The notes beneath the pieces were generated by a model. That model saw only the letters and a program-made list of their open reading frames with translations. It did no database searches and was not told where the DNA came from. 64,000 bases of DNA, taken from the NCBI GenBank assembly GCA_964593585.1, contig CAZQIZ010000003.1:62001-126000 (forward strand). The letters run 5' to 3'. The stretch comes from JACQFV01 sp964593585 (GTDB taxonomy: Bacteria; Zixibacteria; MSB-5A5; WJJR01). Shown here one piece after another: positions 1-7,637 of the stretch (position 1 is its first letter; every line of letters starts with the position of its first letter). The translations under genes and the position numbers were made by a program.

Positions 1-1144
1 CCAAGTCGCAACGCACACCTCGCGCGGTCGCCTCGACAAAGAGATCATAGACCCAGACATGCAGCCCGCCGACGGGGGGCTCGTGCCAGCGCTCGACGGG
101 CAGGTAGACCTGCGTCGGCGGCGGCGGATCGGGAAGATGAGACGCCAGGCGCGCATGGAACCGTTGCGACTCCTCCTCAAAACGGTCGGCCGCGTGCCGC
201 AGTCGGGTCGGATCATGCGTCCAAATCACCAGATCCTGACCGAAGTAGTCGAGCAGGCTGCCGCGGCGTTGCCCCAGCGAGCCGGCCAGCCACTCGAGGC
301 CGGGGCGCTCGGGATCGTTCTCGACACGATCACGCCACGCGGCATCCCAACCGGCCCGGTCCCACCCCTTCTCATACTCCGGCCCGCTGGCCCGCACTTC
401 CCGCGACGGAAGGATCACGCAGTGATCGCGCTTGGCGGTGGTCCGCTGGGTGGTGACAGCAAAGGTGCGGATCGATTCGACGGTGTCGCCGAAGAACTCA
501 ATGCGCAACGGCTCGGACGAACTGTAGGTGAACAGATCCAGGATTCCGCCGCGCACTGAAAACGTGCCGACTTCCTCGACCAGCGGTACCCGCCGAAATC
601 CGAGCGCCACCAACCGCGCGGACAGTTCATCGAGCGCATACTCCCCGCCAATGCGAACCTCGAACATCCGTTGCCGGAGCTCCTCCGGAGGGAGGGTCGG
701 CTCAAACAATGCACGGACATGCGTGACTACCACCGGCGGATCGGGTGCCAGGCATCGCCACAGCGTCTCCAACCGTCGCCCCACCGACTCCGGACCCGGA
801 TGGCGAAACTCATAGGGCAGGATTTCCCACGAATGAAAGCGCAGGACACGATCGTGGCCGAGGAGGTGAATCAGATCGTCATGCCAATGGGCCGCATCTT
901 CGGGCTCGGCTACGACAACCACCGTCGGACGCGCGCGGCGCAGGTGCAGCCGCGCCAGTGCGCACGCAGCCAGGGAGCCGGATGTCCCGGTCAAATCAAC
1001 ATGGACGCCCCCCCCGGAAGTCCACTGAGCATCCAGTTGCCGGAACGCCTCCAGACGGTCCAGCGCCCGAAAGGCGGTATCAAATGCGTGTCGGGTACGG
1101 GCGCCCCGGCGAGTGATCGTGGAATCCTGGTGTTCAGCGGACAT
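1..1144 (-). CDS. mfd: Transcription-repair coupling factor Mfd, N-terminal part (truncated by window edge)
   Basis: An open frame runs on the minus strand from ATG at 1144 to the first base of the window with no stop, giving about 381 N-terminal residues. Mfd displaces stalled RNA polymerase and recruits UvrA. What is visible corresponds to the UvrB-like N-terminal region: LPYEFRHPGPESVGRRLETL near residue 100, then VGTFSVRGGILDLF and EPLRIEFFGDTVESIR, which are the UvrB/Mfd signatures, followed by QRTT and a LPSREV segment. The RNAP-interaction, helicase and C-terminal domains lie outside the window. The identification rests on these motifs and is strong; the start is the first ATG and has no clear ribosome binding site. 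Confidence 0.9.
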   Translation of the reverse strand, partial: MSAEHQDSTITRRGARTRHAFDTAFRALDRLEAFRQLDAQWTSGGGVHVDLTGTSGSLAACALARLHLRRARPTVVVVAEPEDAAHWHDDLIHLLGHDRVLRFHSWEILPYEFRHPGPESVGRRLETLWRCLAPDPPVVVTHVRALFEPTLPPEELRQRMFEVRIGGEYALDELSARLVALGFRRVPLVEEVGTFSVRGGILDLFTYSSSEPLRIEFFGDTVESIRTFAVTTQRTTAKRDHCVILPSREVRASGPEYEKGWDRAGWDAAWRDRVENDPERPGLEWLAGSLGQRRGSLLDYFGQDLVIWTHDPTRLRHAADRFEEESQRFHARLASHLPDPPPPTQVYLPVERWHEPPVGGLHVWVYDLFVEATARGVRCDL

Positions 1145-1245
1145 GGTCGGCTCGGCGCATACACGAAAACCCCATCCCTCTTTCGAGGGTGGGTGTCGGC
1201 ACTCTGATCCGGGCAACTCGCCGCCCGGTTGTCGAACAAGCATAT

Positions 1246-1270
1246 CCGGGCGGGAGATGTTCCCGCCCGG
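1246..1270 (-). terminator. Hairpin downstream of pyrE
   Basis: A perfect 10-bp inverted repeat (ccgggcggga / tcccgcccgg) with a 5-nt loop lies 8 nt past the pyrE stop codon. The sequence after the stem on the minus strand is only moderately T-rich, so it is a likely but not textbook intrinsic terminator. Confidence 0.55.
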
Positions 1271-1278
1271 ACAATCGT

Positions 1279-1845
1279 CTATAAGTCCAGATCGGCGGTC
1301 GTGAAGATCGCCTGAAATGGCCAGCCCTTGTCGGCAAACAGCGCATCGGCGCCGGCCGCGCGGTTGAGTACGGTGTAAACGCCGATCACACTGCCGCCGC
1401 CGGCCATGATGGCTTCGGCGGCGCGCATCGCCGACTGGCCGGTGGTGGTCACATCCTCGACCACCGCCACTTTCATGCCCGCCTCGAACGGTCCTTCGAT
1501 CTGCCGTCCGGTGCCATGGTCCTTGGCCTCGCGTCGCACGATCAACGCCGGGCAGTCGAAGCCGTCTTCGGCCGCTGCGATCGTGACGGCGGAGACGATC
1601 GGGTCAGCGCCCAGCGTCATGCCGCCGACCGCCTGCGCCCCCGAGGGCTTGATCATCTGCCAAAGCAGACGCCCCACCAGTCGGAGGTACTCGCCGCGCA
1701 GACAGATCTCCTTAACGTTGACGTAATAATCCGAGACTGCGCCGGAGGCCAGGATGAACCGTCCGCGCTTGAGGGCGTGGCGGTTCAGCCCCACCCGCAG
1801 CGCGGCCTTCGCCTGCTCGTCAATCTCGACTGCCATTGTGTTCAT
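1279..1845 (-). CDS. pyrE: Orotate phosphoribosyltransferase
   Basis: The 188-residue protein matches the usual PyrE length. It converts orotate and PRPP to orotidine 5'-monophosphate in pyrimidine synthesis. The flexible catalytic loop is VRREAKDHGTG (about residues 103-113), and the PRPP-binding motif VAVVEDVTTTGQSA is at residues 126-139. The ATG at 1845 is preceded by TTGGAG with 5-nt spacing, which supports this start over the internal Met4. It is followed by a hairpin and has no pyrimidine-pathway neighbours, so it appears to be a single-gene unit. Confidence 0.93.
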   Translation of the reverse strand: MNTMAVEIDEQAKAALRVGLNRHALKRGRFILASGAVSDYYVNVKEICLRGEYLRLVGRLLWQMIKPSGAQAVGGMTLGADPIVSAVTIAAAEDGFDCPALIVRREAKDHGTGRQIEGPFEAGMKVAVVEDVTTTGQSAMRAAEAIMAGGGSVIGVYTVLNRAAGADALFADKGWPFQAIFTTADLDL

Positions 1846-1867
1846 CGGGACTCCAACTGCCCTGCCG

Positions 1868-2437
1868 TCACTGGACCGTCAGTTTGCCGGGCTGGAACTG
1901 CGGCTCGATCAGCGCGTTGGCTGTGTCGACGTAGGTCAGGTAATTGGCCGGCGGGAAGAATGTATCTTCGATATCGCCCGATTCGGCATTCGGACCTATG
2001 GTCACATAGACGGTTCCCAGCAGCCCTTCCTTGGCGGGGATATTGGGTTCGGTGGTCGGAATGGCGGTGAACAGCACGCGGTGGTTGTCGTTGTCGATGT
2101 TGATCGGACGTGTGGCAATGAACTCCAGGATCGAGCCGGCATACGACACCGAATCGATGGTGACACCCGACGGAACGACCAGCGGGATGACGATCGCCTT
2201 GGCCTCTTCGACGCCATAGTACTGGACCTTGATGGCAGCGGACGAACCCTTGGCAGCGGTGACCGGGTCGATCCAGACGCGGGCGTCGGACTGCTTGATC
2301 GCCGGACGCGGCGGCTCTTGCGAGCCGGGCGGGGCTTGCTGCTGCGTTTGCGTCTGCTGTGCCGGTTTCTGTTCCGCCTTCTGGCCGCAGGCGATCACCA
2401 ACGCCGCCAGCATGGCCACTGTAACCATACGCTTCAT
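1868..2437 (-). CDS. Secreted lipoprotein with a cohesin-like beta-sandwich domain
   Basis: The 189-residue product starts MKRMVTVAMLAALVIACGQ, a short signal peptide with a lipobox ending at Cys17. A low-complexity Gln/Pro linker follows (about residues 18-45). The rest is one predicted beta-sandwich: DPVTAAKGSSAAIKVQYYG, then IDSVSYAGS and GLLGTVYVTI, a pattern reminiscent of cohesin-type domains. The start at 2437 has GGAGGG 8 nt upstream; a longer frame opening 27 nt earlier would place that site inside the gene. The cohesin-like call is a pattern judgement, not a search result. It matters because dockerin-like repeats occur in three other secreted proteins of this window. Confidence 0.6.
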   Translation of the reverse strand: MKRMVTVAMLAALVIACGQKAEQKPAQQTQTQQQAPPGSQEPPRPAIKQSDARVWIDPVTAAKGSSAAIKVQYYGVEEAKAIVIPLVVPSGVTIDSVSYAGSILEFIATRPINIDNDNHRVLFTAIPTTEPNIPAKEGLLGTVYVTIGPNAESGDIEDTFFPPANYLTYVDTANALIEPQFQPGKLTVQ

Positions 2438-2545
2438 CTGCATGTCCCTCCGCAATGGGTGCACCGTGTGCCTACGTAGTCCCCAAAGGTGCGGAACTAC
2501 CGTATGGATGTCAAATGGAGACCGCTTGCGCCGACCCCGTGCAGG

Positions 2546-3052
2546 TTACTCCATCTCGCTGAATGCCCGGATCATTTCATATTCCGATTCCACGGTCATG
2601 AGCCGTTCACGGAAATAATCAAACCTCAACACCTCGGCCAGCGCCTTGAACACCCGCAGATAGAGCGCTTCGTCGCCGTAGGAGGGCGCCGCCATGACGA
2701 AAAACAGGTGGACCGGCTGCCCATCAAGGGCCTCAAAATCATACCCCTCAGTCGAGCGCGCGATGGCAATCACCAGTTCGCGCGCCTGATAGGTGCGGAT
2801 GTGGGGGATGGCAATCCCATGGCCGATCCCGGTCGAGGCCTTGCGTTCGCGATTGATGAAATCGGTCAACAACTTCGTGCGGTTGCCCACCTTGCCGGAC
2901 TTCTCCAGTAGTGCGACCAGTTCATCGAGAATCTTTTCTTTGTCGTCGTGCCGCTGGCGGCGCGTCTTCTCTTCCCCATCGGCCGGCGGCTCGAGGCGGG
3001 TCTCCATCGAGAGTTTGATCAAGGCCGGATCGAGCAGGCGCGCCAGATTCAT
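2546..3052 (-). CDS. PTS EIIA (fructose/nitrogen-type) domain protein
   Basis: The 168-residue protein carries a single EIIA type-2 domain (PtsN/FruA family). The phosphorylatable histidine lies in GIGHGIAIPH (His84), followed by the typical VHLFFVMAAP segment and a C-terminal helix region. Residues 1-45 are a charged extension ahead of the domain. PtsN-like proteins act as cytoplasmic phospho-relay regulators rather than sugar carriers when no EIIB/EIIC is nearby, as here. No sugar transporter, HPr or EI gene is in the window, so a regulatory role is inferred. The start is the first ATG; Met16 is an alternative because no good ribosome binding site is seen. Confidence 0.82.
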   Translation of the reverse strand: MNLARLLDPALIKLSMETRLEPPADGEEKTRRQRHDDKEKILDELVALLEKSGKVGNRTKLLTDFINRERKASTGIGHGIAIPHIRTYQARELVIAIARSTEGYDFEALDGQPVHLFFVMAAPSYGDEALYLRVFKALAEVLRFDYFRERLMTVESEYEMIRAFSEME

Positions 3053-3142
3053 GGGCCGGAAATTAGTGGATCGAAGGGGCGAACGTCAGATTTCCTCTCC
3101 GGCATTGACATCCCGGCCACAACCATTGTCATTCGCCGGTCG

Positions 3143-3790
3143 ATGTCAGTTGCCGTCCCCCCAGAGTCTCCGATTGTCATTTGCCTCGGCAACCCGGGCC
3201 AACGCTATGCCGCAACCCGTCACAATCTCGGCTGGTGGGTGGCTGATCTGCTGGTCGGCGCACCGGGGCACTTCCTGCCGGGCTGGGGGAAGTTCGAGTA
3301 TGCGGTAATCACCTGCTCGCAAACCAGCGCGACCATCATCAAGCCACTGACATACATGAACTTATCTGGTCACGCCTTGGTCGATTTTGCGGCGCGGTAT
3401 CCTGTCAGTCCGGAGCGTGTGACTGCGATAGTGGATGATATTGCCTTACCCTTGGGTCAGTTACGCATCCGGGCGAGTGGGTCAGACGGCGGGCATAACG
3501 GTCTGGCGTCGCTCATCGAATCCCTTGGCAGCGAAGAGTTTGCCCGTGTGCGCTGCGGGGTGGGGCCGGTGCCAGATGGGGTCGATCCGGCCGAGTTTGT
3601 CCTTGCCCCCTTCCCCGAAAATGAGTTATCCTTGGCGCGAGAGATGGCAGTCCGTGCTGCCGCCGCGGTCAGGACCATGCTGACCGACGGCGTGGCTGTG
3701 GCTGCAAACACCTATAACCGCAAACCCCCCGCGCCCGATTCCCTTTCAGGGGATGAGGCGGGCGCCGACAGACCGAGGGAGGGTACGTGA
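3143..3790 (+). CDS. pth: Peptidyl-tRNA hydrolase
   Basis: Pth releases peptides from prematurely dropped peptidyl-tRNA. The 215-residue product shows the family hallmarks: CLGNPGQRYAATRHNLG with the catalytic His27, the KPLTYMNLSG segment, VDDIALPLG with the conserved Asp, and SDGGHNGLASL. The frame stays open upstream of the chosen ATG but only the portion from 3143 aligns with the family. The C-terminus (about 25 residues rich in Pro, Asp and Gly) extends past the usual fold. It overlaps the next gene by 3 nt (GTGA), so it is probably co-transcribed with the ribosomal protein genes. Confidence 0.92.
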   Translation: MSVAVPPESPIVICLGNPGQRYAATRHNLGWWVADLLVGAPGHFLPGWGKFEYAVITCSQTSATIIKPLTYMNLSGHALVDFAARYPVSPERVTAIVDDIALPLGQLRIRASGSDGGHNGLASLIESLGSEEFARVRCGVGPVPDGVDPAEFVLAPFPENELSLAREMAVRAAAAVRTMLTDGVAVAANTYNRKPPAPDSLSGDEAGADRPREGT

Positions 3791-4200
3791 AGATCTACGA
3801 AACAACCTTTATCATGGACCCCCAGCTCTTGGATGAGGGTTGGGAGAGGACGATTGCGCGTTACTCCGAGATCATTACGCGCAACGGCCAGATCAAGCGC
3901 ACCGAGCGCTGGGGGTTGCGCCGTCTGGCCTATCCGATCAAGAAGCGCACGCAGGGGTACTACGTGCACATCGTGCACGAGTCATCGCCATCGGTGCCGC
4001 GGGAGATGGAGCGTCAGTTCCTGCTCGACGAGAACTGCCTGCGCTACCTGACGGTGCTGGCCGACAATCCGATGTACCTGGAAGAGATGGACAAGCGGCG
4101 CGCGGCGCGTGAGGAGGCCGAAGCGGCCGCCGCCGAAGCCGCTGCCACCGCTGCGCCCGCCGTTGATACCGCTGCCCCGGAAAGCAGCAGCGCGTCATAA
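3787..4200 (+). CDS. rpsF: Ribosomal protein bS6
   Basis: The 137-residue product begins MKIYETTFIMDP from a GTG codon that overlaps the pth stop. The core (residues 1-100) contains the S6 signatures RWGLRRLAYPIKKRTQGYYV and the C-terminal strand LRYLTVLAD. The last 35 residues are Ala/Glu-rich low complexity, a common S6 tail. It binds bS18 in the 30S platform, and the bS18 gene follows 32 nt downstream, the conserved rpsF-rpsR-rplI order. Confidence 0.95.
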   Translation: MKIYETTFIMDPQLLDEGWERTIARYSEIITRNGQIKRTERWGLRRLAYPIKKRTQGYYVHIVHESSPSVPREMERQFLLDENCLRYLTVLADNPMYLEEMDKRRAAREEAEAAAAEAAATAAPAVDTAAPESSSAS

Positions 4201-4232
4201 CCCGATCGATCAAACGAAGGAAGGACGCATAC

Positions 4233-4547
4233 ATGGCAGAGTTTCACCGCAGAGACCGTGATCGCGACCGCGACCGTGATCGCGACCGCGATCAGGATGG
4301 CAAGGAAGGTTACGGCGGCCGGGGCATGCGCGGACAGCGCCGCGGACGCCGCTTCACCGACCTGAAACTGTACGAGATCGACTATCGCAACGAGCGCTTG
4401 TTGCGCAAGTTCGTTTCCGAACGCGGCAAAATCCTGCCGCGTCGGACCACCGGCATCTCGGCGCTCTTTCAGCGCCGTCTGACCACCGCAATCAAGCGCG
4501 CGCGGCATCTGGCCCTCCTGCCCTATGTGGCGGAGACGTTCAAGTAA
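4233..4547 (+). CDS. rpsR: Ribosomal protein bS18 with an N-terminal Arg-Asp repeat
   Basis: Residues 35-104 are a normal S18: FTDLKLYEIDYRNERLL, then FVSERGKILPRRTTG and the C-terminal RRLTTAIKRARHLALLPY. The ribosomal protein is usually about 70-90 residues; here a 34-residue extension precedes it, including seven consecutive Arg-Asp dipeptides (residues 7-20) and a Gly/Arg-rich linker. The ATG follows AAGGAAGG, an appropriate ribosome binding site. The gene sits between rpsF and rplI as expected. Confidence 0.95.
   Translation: MAEFHRRDRDRDRDRDRDRDQDGKEGYGGRGMRGQRRGRRFTDLKLYEIDYRNERLLRKFVSERGKILPRRTTGISALFQRRLTTAIKRARHLALLPYVAETFK
4251..4292 (+). repeat. Short tandem repeat encoding (Arg-Asp)7 in rpsR
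   Basis: Seven six-base units of the form CGN GAY in frame, alternating cgtgat, cgcgac and related codons. Synonymous variation between units indicates the repeat is not a very recent slippage product. Confidence 0.85.
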
Positions 4548-4571
4548 ACCGAATCCAACAGGTGCATTCCG

Positions 4572-5021
4572 ATGAAGATTATTCTGCGAGATGATGTGGA
4601 AAACGTGGGGAAGGTCGGCGAGATCGTCACGGTCAAAGCCGGCTACGCCCGCAACTACCTGATCCCGCGCAAACTGGCCATCCCGGCCAGCCCGGGCAAT
4701 CTGCGCGCGATCGACCAGGTCCGCATTCAGAAGGAGCAGCGGGACAAAAAACGCCTCCGTGAAGCCGACCGTATCAAACTGGCGCTCGAAAAGGTCTCGT
4801 GCACCGCCGAAGTCCAGGTGGGCGAGGAGGACAAGGTGTTCGGATCGGTGACCGCCGCCCACATCGCCGAACTGCTCAAGGATCAGGGCTTCACGATCGA
4901 TCGTCGCGACATCCTCCTCGATGAGCCGCTCAAGGCGCTGGGGGTCTACACGGTCGACGTCAAAATCGACCGCGATGTGATCGCCAAGCTGAAGGTCTGG
5001 GTGGTCAAGAAGCCGGAGTAA
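4572..5021 (+). CDS. rplI: Ribosomal protein bL9
   Basis: The 149-residue product has the canonical two-domain layout. The N-terminal RNA-binding domain has KIILRDDVENVGKVGEIVTV followed by the L9 signature GYARNYLIPRKLA. A central helix runs through residues 55-80 and the C-terminal domain begins around residue 90. It lies 24 nt after rpsR and 2 nt before the next gene, so it is part of the same operon. Confidence 0.96.
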   Translation: MKIILRDDVENVGKVGEIVTVKAGYARNYLIPRKLAIPASPGNLRAIDQVRIQKEQRDKKRLREADRIKLALEKVSCTAEVQVGEEDKVFGSVTAAHIAELLKDQGFTIDRRDILLDEPLKALGVYTVDVKIDRDVIAKLKVWVVKKPE

Positions 5022-5023
5022 CG

Positions 5024-5530
5024 ATGCCGCCCGAATCCGGTCAGGAACTGGTCAAAGCCAAGGTCAACGGCCTGGCGCTGGATATCTCGTCCAACTCGCC
5101 GGTGGTGGTGTTGGCGCCGGAGGATGAAGACCTGATTCTGCCGATCTGGATCGGACACTACGAGGCCTGGGCGATTGCGATGGAGTTGCAGGAGGTCAAG
5201 TCGAAGCGTCCTCTGACGCACGATCTGCTGATCGGCATGATCACCACCCTCGGCGCCCGGGTCGAATCGATCCAGGTGATCGACCTGCGCGATCAGACCT
5301 TCTATGCCAAGATTGTGCTCCAGCGCGATGGCGCCACCATCGAGGTCGACGCCCGACCGTCGGACTCGATCGCGTTGGCGCTGAAGGCCAAGGCGCCGAT
5401 CCTGGTGCGCTACGACTTGTTCCAGAAACGCCCGGCCTCCGGCGAACAGTCCGAGAAGTACGATGCCGAGGCGCTCAAGGAGCGCCTCCGTAACATCAAT
5501 CCCGAGGACTTCGGGAAATACTCGCTTTGA
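5024..5530 (+). CDS. Bifunctional nuclease-domain protein (DUF151 family)
   Basis: The 168-residue product is a full-length DUF151/BFN protein: VVVLAPEDEDLILPIWIGHYEAWAI (residues 27-51), then RPLTHDLL and the signature IEVDARPSDSIALALKAKAPI. Members in some bacteria and plants have been reported with nuclease activity and are often next to MiaB or ribosomal genes; the physiological role is poorly defined. A C-terminal tail of about 30 residues (EALKERLRNINPEDFGKY) is typical. It starts 2 nt after rplI and ends just before a strong terminator, making it the last gene of the pth-rpsF-rpsR-rplI unit. Confidence 0.88.
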   Translation: MPPESGQELVKAKVNGLALDISSNSPVVVLAPEDEDLILPIWIGHYEAWAIAMELQEVKSKRPLTHDLLIGMITTLGARVESIQVIDLRDQTFYAKIVLQRDGATIEVDARPSDSIALALKAKAPILVRYDLFQKRPASGEQSEKYDAEALKERLRNINPEDFGKYSL

Positions 5531-5550
5531 ATGGTCCGGCCAGTCCGGCC

Positions 5551-5585
5551 AACCGCGGCGCGAATTCGGAGCGCCGCGGTTTTTC
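5551..5585 (+). terminator. Intrinsic terminator of the ribosomal protein operon
   Basis: An 11-bp perfect stem (aaccgcggcgc / gcgccgcggtt) with a 9-nt loop ends in a T run, 20 nt after the stop of the DUF151 gene. Confidence 0.85.
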
Positions 5586-5644
5586 ATTGGCTATCTTGTC
5601 GGGAGAACGCCCGCGCGGCGGGAAACCGATGGAAGGAGACAGTC

Positions 5645-5872
5645 GTGCCGGATGACAAGAAATCCTCGCCCTATGCCCTGCGCCTGGTCGTCGACGGCAA
5701 GGAACGGCTGGTCTCGTATGAGGAACTGGCGCTTTCGAACAATCTCGCCCAGGAGGCGCTCGTCCGCCTGCTGGTGAAAAAGAAGCTGATCAAGCCCGAG
5801 GAGTTGCTCGAGGAGATCAGCGCGGTAAAATCCGAACGGTACCGCCCCGAGCCAGGCGGCACGTCATCTTGA
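5645..5872 (+). CDS. Small conserved-looking protein of unknown function
   Basis: A 75-residue charged protein beginning MPDDKKSSPYALRLVVDGKERLV from a GTG codon with AAGGAG 6 nt upstream. The frame is also open further upstream, but that stretch crosses the terminator, so the GTG is the better start. The middle (SNNLAQEALVRLLVKKKLIKPEELLEEI) looks like two amphipathic helices. I do not recognise a family. It overlaps the next gene by one base and so probably forms an operon with the two following genes. Confidence 0.6.
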   Translation: MPDDKKSSPYALRLVVDGKERLVSYEELALSNNLAQEALVRLLVKKKLIKPEELLEEISAVKSERYRPEPGGTSS

Positions 5873-6354
5873 TGACCGAACCGACTGCCAACACCACGAC
5901 GGAAGTCGCGGCCGCCGACGATCCGGCGCGCGAGCTGCTGCGCTGGCGCTACCACCCTGTGCGCGAGGGCGGCTGGCGGCTGGCAGCGGTGGTCGCCTGC
6001 CTGATCGGCATCCCGGCGCTGGTCGGCTGGTTGTATGGCCCGTTCTTCATTCTGCTGGCGCTGGTCATCCTGAGCGCCTCGCTGGGCATCTATTTTCTGC
6101 CCACACACTACACTCTCTTCGTCGGCGGACTGGAGACACGGTTCCTCGGCGTGACCCGTCGTTTCACCTGGAGCCAGTTCCGCAGTTACTACCCGGACCG
6201 CAACGGCGTGCTGCTGTCGCCGTTCCCGCGTCCGTCGCGTCTGGAGAATTTCCGGGGCCTCTTCGTCCGCTTTCATGGAAACCGCGAGGCGGTGATGGCG
6301 GTGGTGCATGAGCGCATCCCCCCGCCGCCGCCCGAATCCAAGGAGTCGGCATGA
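5872..6354 (+). CDS. Membrane protein, two transmembrane helices, PH-like cytoplasmic part
   Basis: The 160-residue product has two closely spaced transmembrane segments (about residues 36-55 and 57-76) and then a beta-rich soluble part: HYTLFVGGLETRFLGVTRRFTWSQFRSY. This is the layout of bacterial PH-domain membrane proteins, but I do not assign a family firmly. The ATG at 5872 overlaps the preceding stop (TGATG). A Pro-rich tail ends the protein, and the next gene starts in an ATGA overlap, so translational coupling is likely. Confidence 0.6.
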   Translation: MTEPTANTTTEVAAADDPARELLRWRYHPVREGGWRLAAVVACLIGIPALVGWLYGPFFILLALVILSASLGIYFLPTHYTLFVGGLETRFLGVTRRFTWSQFRSYYPDRNGVLLSPFPRPSRLENFRGLFVRFHGNREAVMAVVHERIPPPPPESKESA

Positions 6355-6809
6355 GCTTCGGCGACTGGTTCCGCACCCAGCAGCCGGCGCTGCCGCAGGC
6401 CGACGATCCCGAGGCGCAGGCGCGCTTCGCCGAGGAGGAGGCCCTCCTCGAGAAGCTGGCGGAGAAAGTGGTGCGCTGGCAGGCGACCGTGCCCGCGATC
6501 ATGGCATTGGAGACAGTCAAGCCGCTCAACTTCATCGGGTCGCAGGCGATGATCTTCCTCGAACCCTTCGTGCAGACCCTCTTTAACCTGAAGGACTATG
6601 AAACCTTTCGGGTCATGATGGAGAAGCGGGAAAACGTCGAGCGGCTGCTCCTGAAAATCGAAGAGTTCGACGCCCGCGCCCAAGAGCGCCAGCGCGAGGC
6701 CAAGGCGGCGCGACGTGCCGCCCGATTGGCCGAGACGAGCGGACGCCGCCGCTGGTGGTGGCCCTTCGGCTCCCGCGTCACGCCGCCGTCCGAGCCCCCC
6801 GAGAAGTAG
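6351..6809 (+). CDS. Soluble helical protein of unknown function
   Basis: A 152-residue protein with long charged helices (for example residues 24-50 and 80-125) and no signal peptide or transmembrane segment. A short aromatic cluster (RRRWWWPFG) near the C-terminus may be membrane-proximal. It is coupled by an ATGA overlap to the PH-like membrane protein upstream, suggesting the two work together. No family recognised. Confidence 0.6.
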   Translation: MSFGDWFRTQQPALPQADDPEAQARFAEEEALLEKLAEKVVRWQATVPAIMALETVKPLNFIGSQAMIFLEPFVQTLFNLKDYETFRVMMEKRENVERLLLKIEEFDARAQERQREAKAARRAARLAETSGRRRWWWPFGSRVTPPSEPPEK

Positions 6810-6857
6810 GCCGCCGCACTTTTCTCCCCCAATTTTCGCACTCACCCGGCGCGAGTG

Positions 6858-6885
6858 TTGATTTCCCCCGGCGCGCGTGTATATT
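6858..6885 (+). promoter_or_regulatory. Candidate sigma-70 promoter for pdaD
   Basis: TTGATT (6858-6863) and TATATT (6880-6885) are separated by 16 nt in the gap upstream of pdaD, leaving a leader of about 70 nt before the ATG at 6957. Identified by eye from consensus similarity only. Confidence 0.45.
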
Positions 6886-6956
6886 GCGCGCCCTAACGGC
6901 CCCCAGACAGGTGACCGGAAATTGCACCGCTTCGCGTCGAACGGGAGGATGCGCCG

Positions 6957-7505
6957 ATGATCATCGCCAAGGAATTGTATCTGACCAAGGGTGTCGGACG
7001 GCACCGCGAGCGACTCTCCAGCTTCGAGCTGGCGCTGCGCGACGCCGGCATCGCGCACTACAACATCGTCACCGTGTCGTCCATCTTCCCGCCGCAATGC
7101 CGGCTGATCTCCCGCAAACAGGGCGAAAAGAAGCTCAATCGCGGGCAGGTGCTGTTTGTGGTCATGAGCCGCAACGACACCAACGAACCCTCGCGCCTGA
7201 TTTCGGCCACGGTCGGATTGGCCATTCCCAAGGACCGCAACACCATCGGCTACCTGACCGAGCATCACGACTATGGCCTGACCGAAAAGAAGGCGGGTGA
7301 TTACTCCGAAGATCTGGCCATCTCGATGCTGGCCACCTCGATGGGCTGGAAGATCGATCTCGACAAGAGCTGGAACCAGAACAAGGAAGAATGGAAAGTG
7401 CAGGGGAAGATCTACACCACCCGCAACATCACCCAGTCGGCGACCGGCGACAAGGACGGGCTCTGGACTACGGTGGTGACCGCGGCGGTGATGATTACCG
7501 AATAA
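6957..7505 (+). CDS. pdaD: Pyruvoyl-dependent arginine decarboxylase
   Basis: The 182-residue proenzyme matches PdaD, which decarboxylates arginine to agmatine using a pyruvoyl group made by self-cleavage. The cleavage motif is TVSSIFPPQC (residues 39-48); by analogy to characterised PdaD the chain breaks between Ser41 and Ser42 and Ser42 becomes the pyruvoyl. Other family features are LYLTKGVGRH at the start, SRNDTNEPSRLISATVGLAIP, and GYLTEHHDYG. The ATG is preceded by GGGAGG. An agmatinase gene lies 132 nt downstream on the same strand, completing a two-step route from arginine to putrescine. Confidence 0.92.
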   Translation: MIIAKELYLTKGVGRHRERLSSFELALRDAGIAHYNIVTVSSIFPPQCRLISRKQGEKKLNRGQVLFVVMSRNDTNEPSRLISATVGLAIPKDRNTIGYLTEHHDYGLTEKKAGDYSEDLAISMLATSMGWKIDLDKSWNQNKEEWKVQGKIYTTRNITQSATGDKDGLWTTVVTAAVMITE

Positions 7506-7530
7506 CCCCGGCGCCCGATGAATTCGATCG

Positions 7531-7553
7531 ACAAGGGGCCTTCAGCCCCTTGT
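7531..7553 (+). terminator. Hairpin between pdaD and speB
   Basis: A 9-bp perfect stem (acaaggggc / gccccttgt) with a 5-nt loop, 25 nt after the pdaD stop. The following bases (tcgctatattg) are not a T run, so it may be a weak terminator or an mRNA-processing/attenuation structure. Confidence 0.45.
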
Positions 7554-7637
7554 TCGCTATATTGTGACGAACAGAGAATCAGACTCCGTCCGGGACAAGA
7601 GGCGAAGACCCCCCACCAACAGCCAAGCGAGCCCTCC

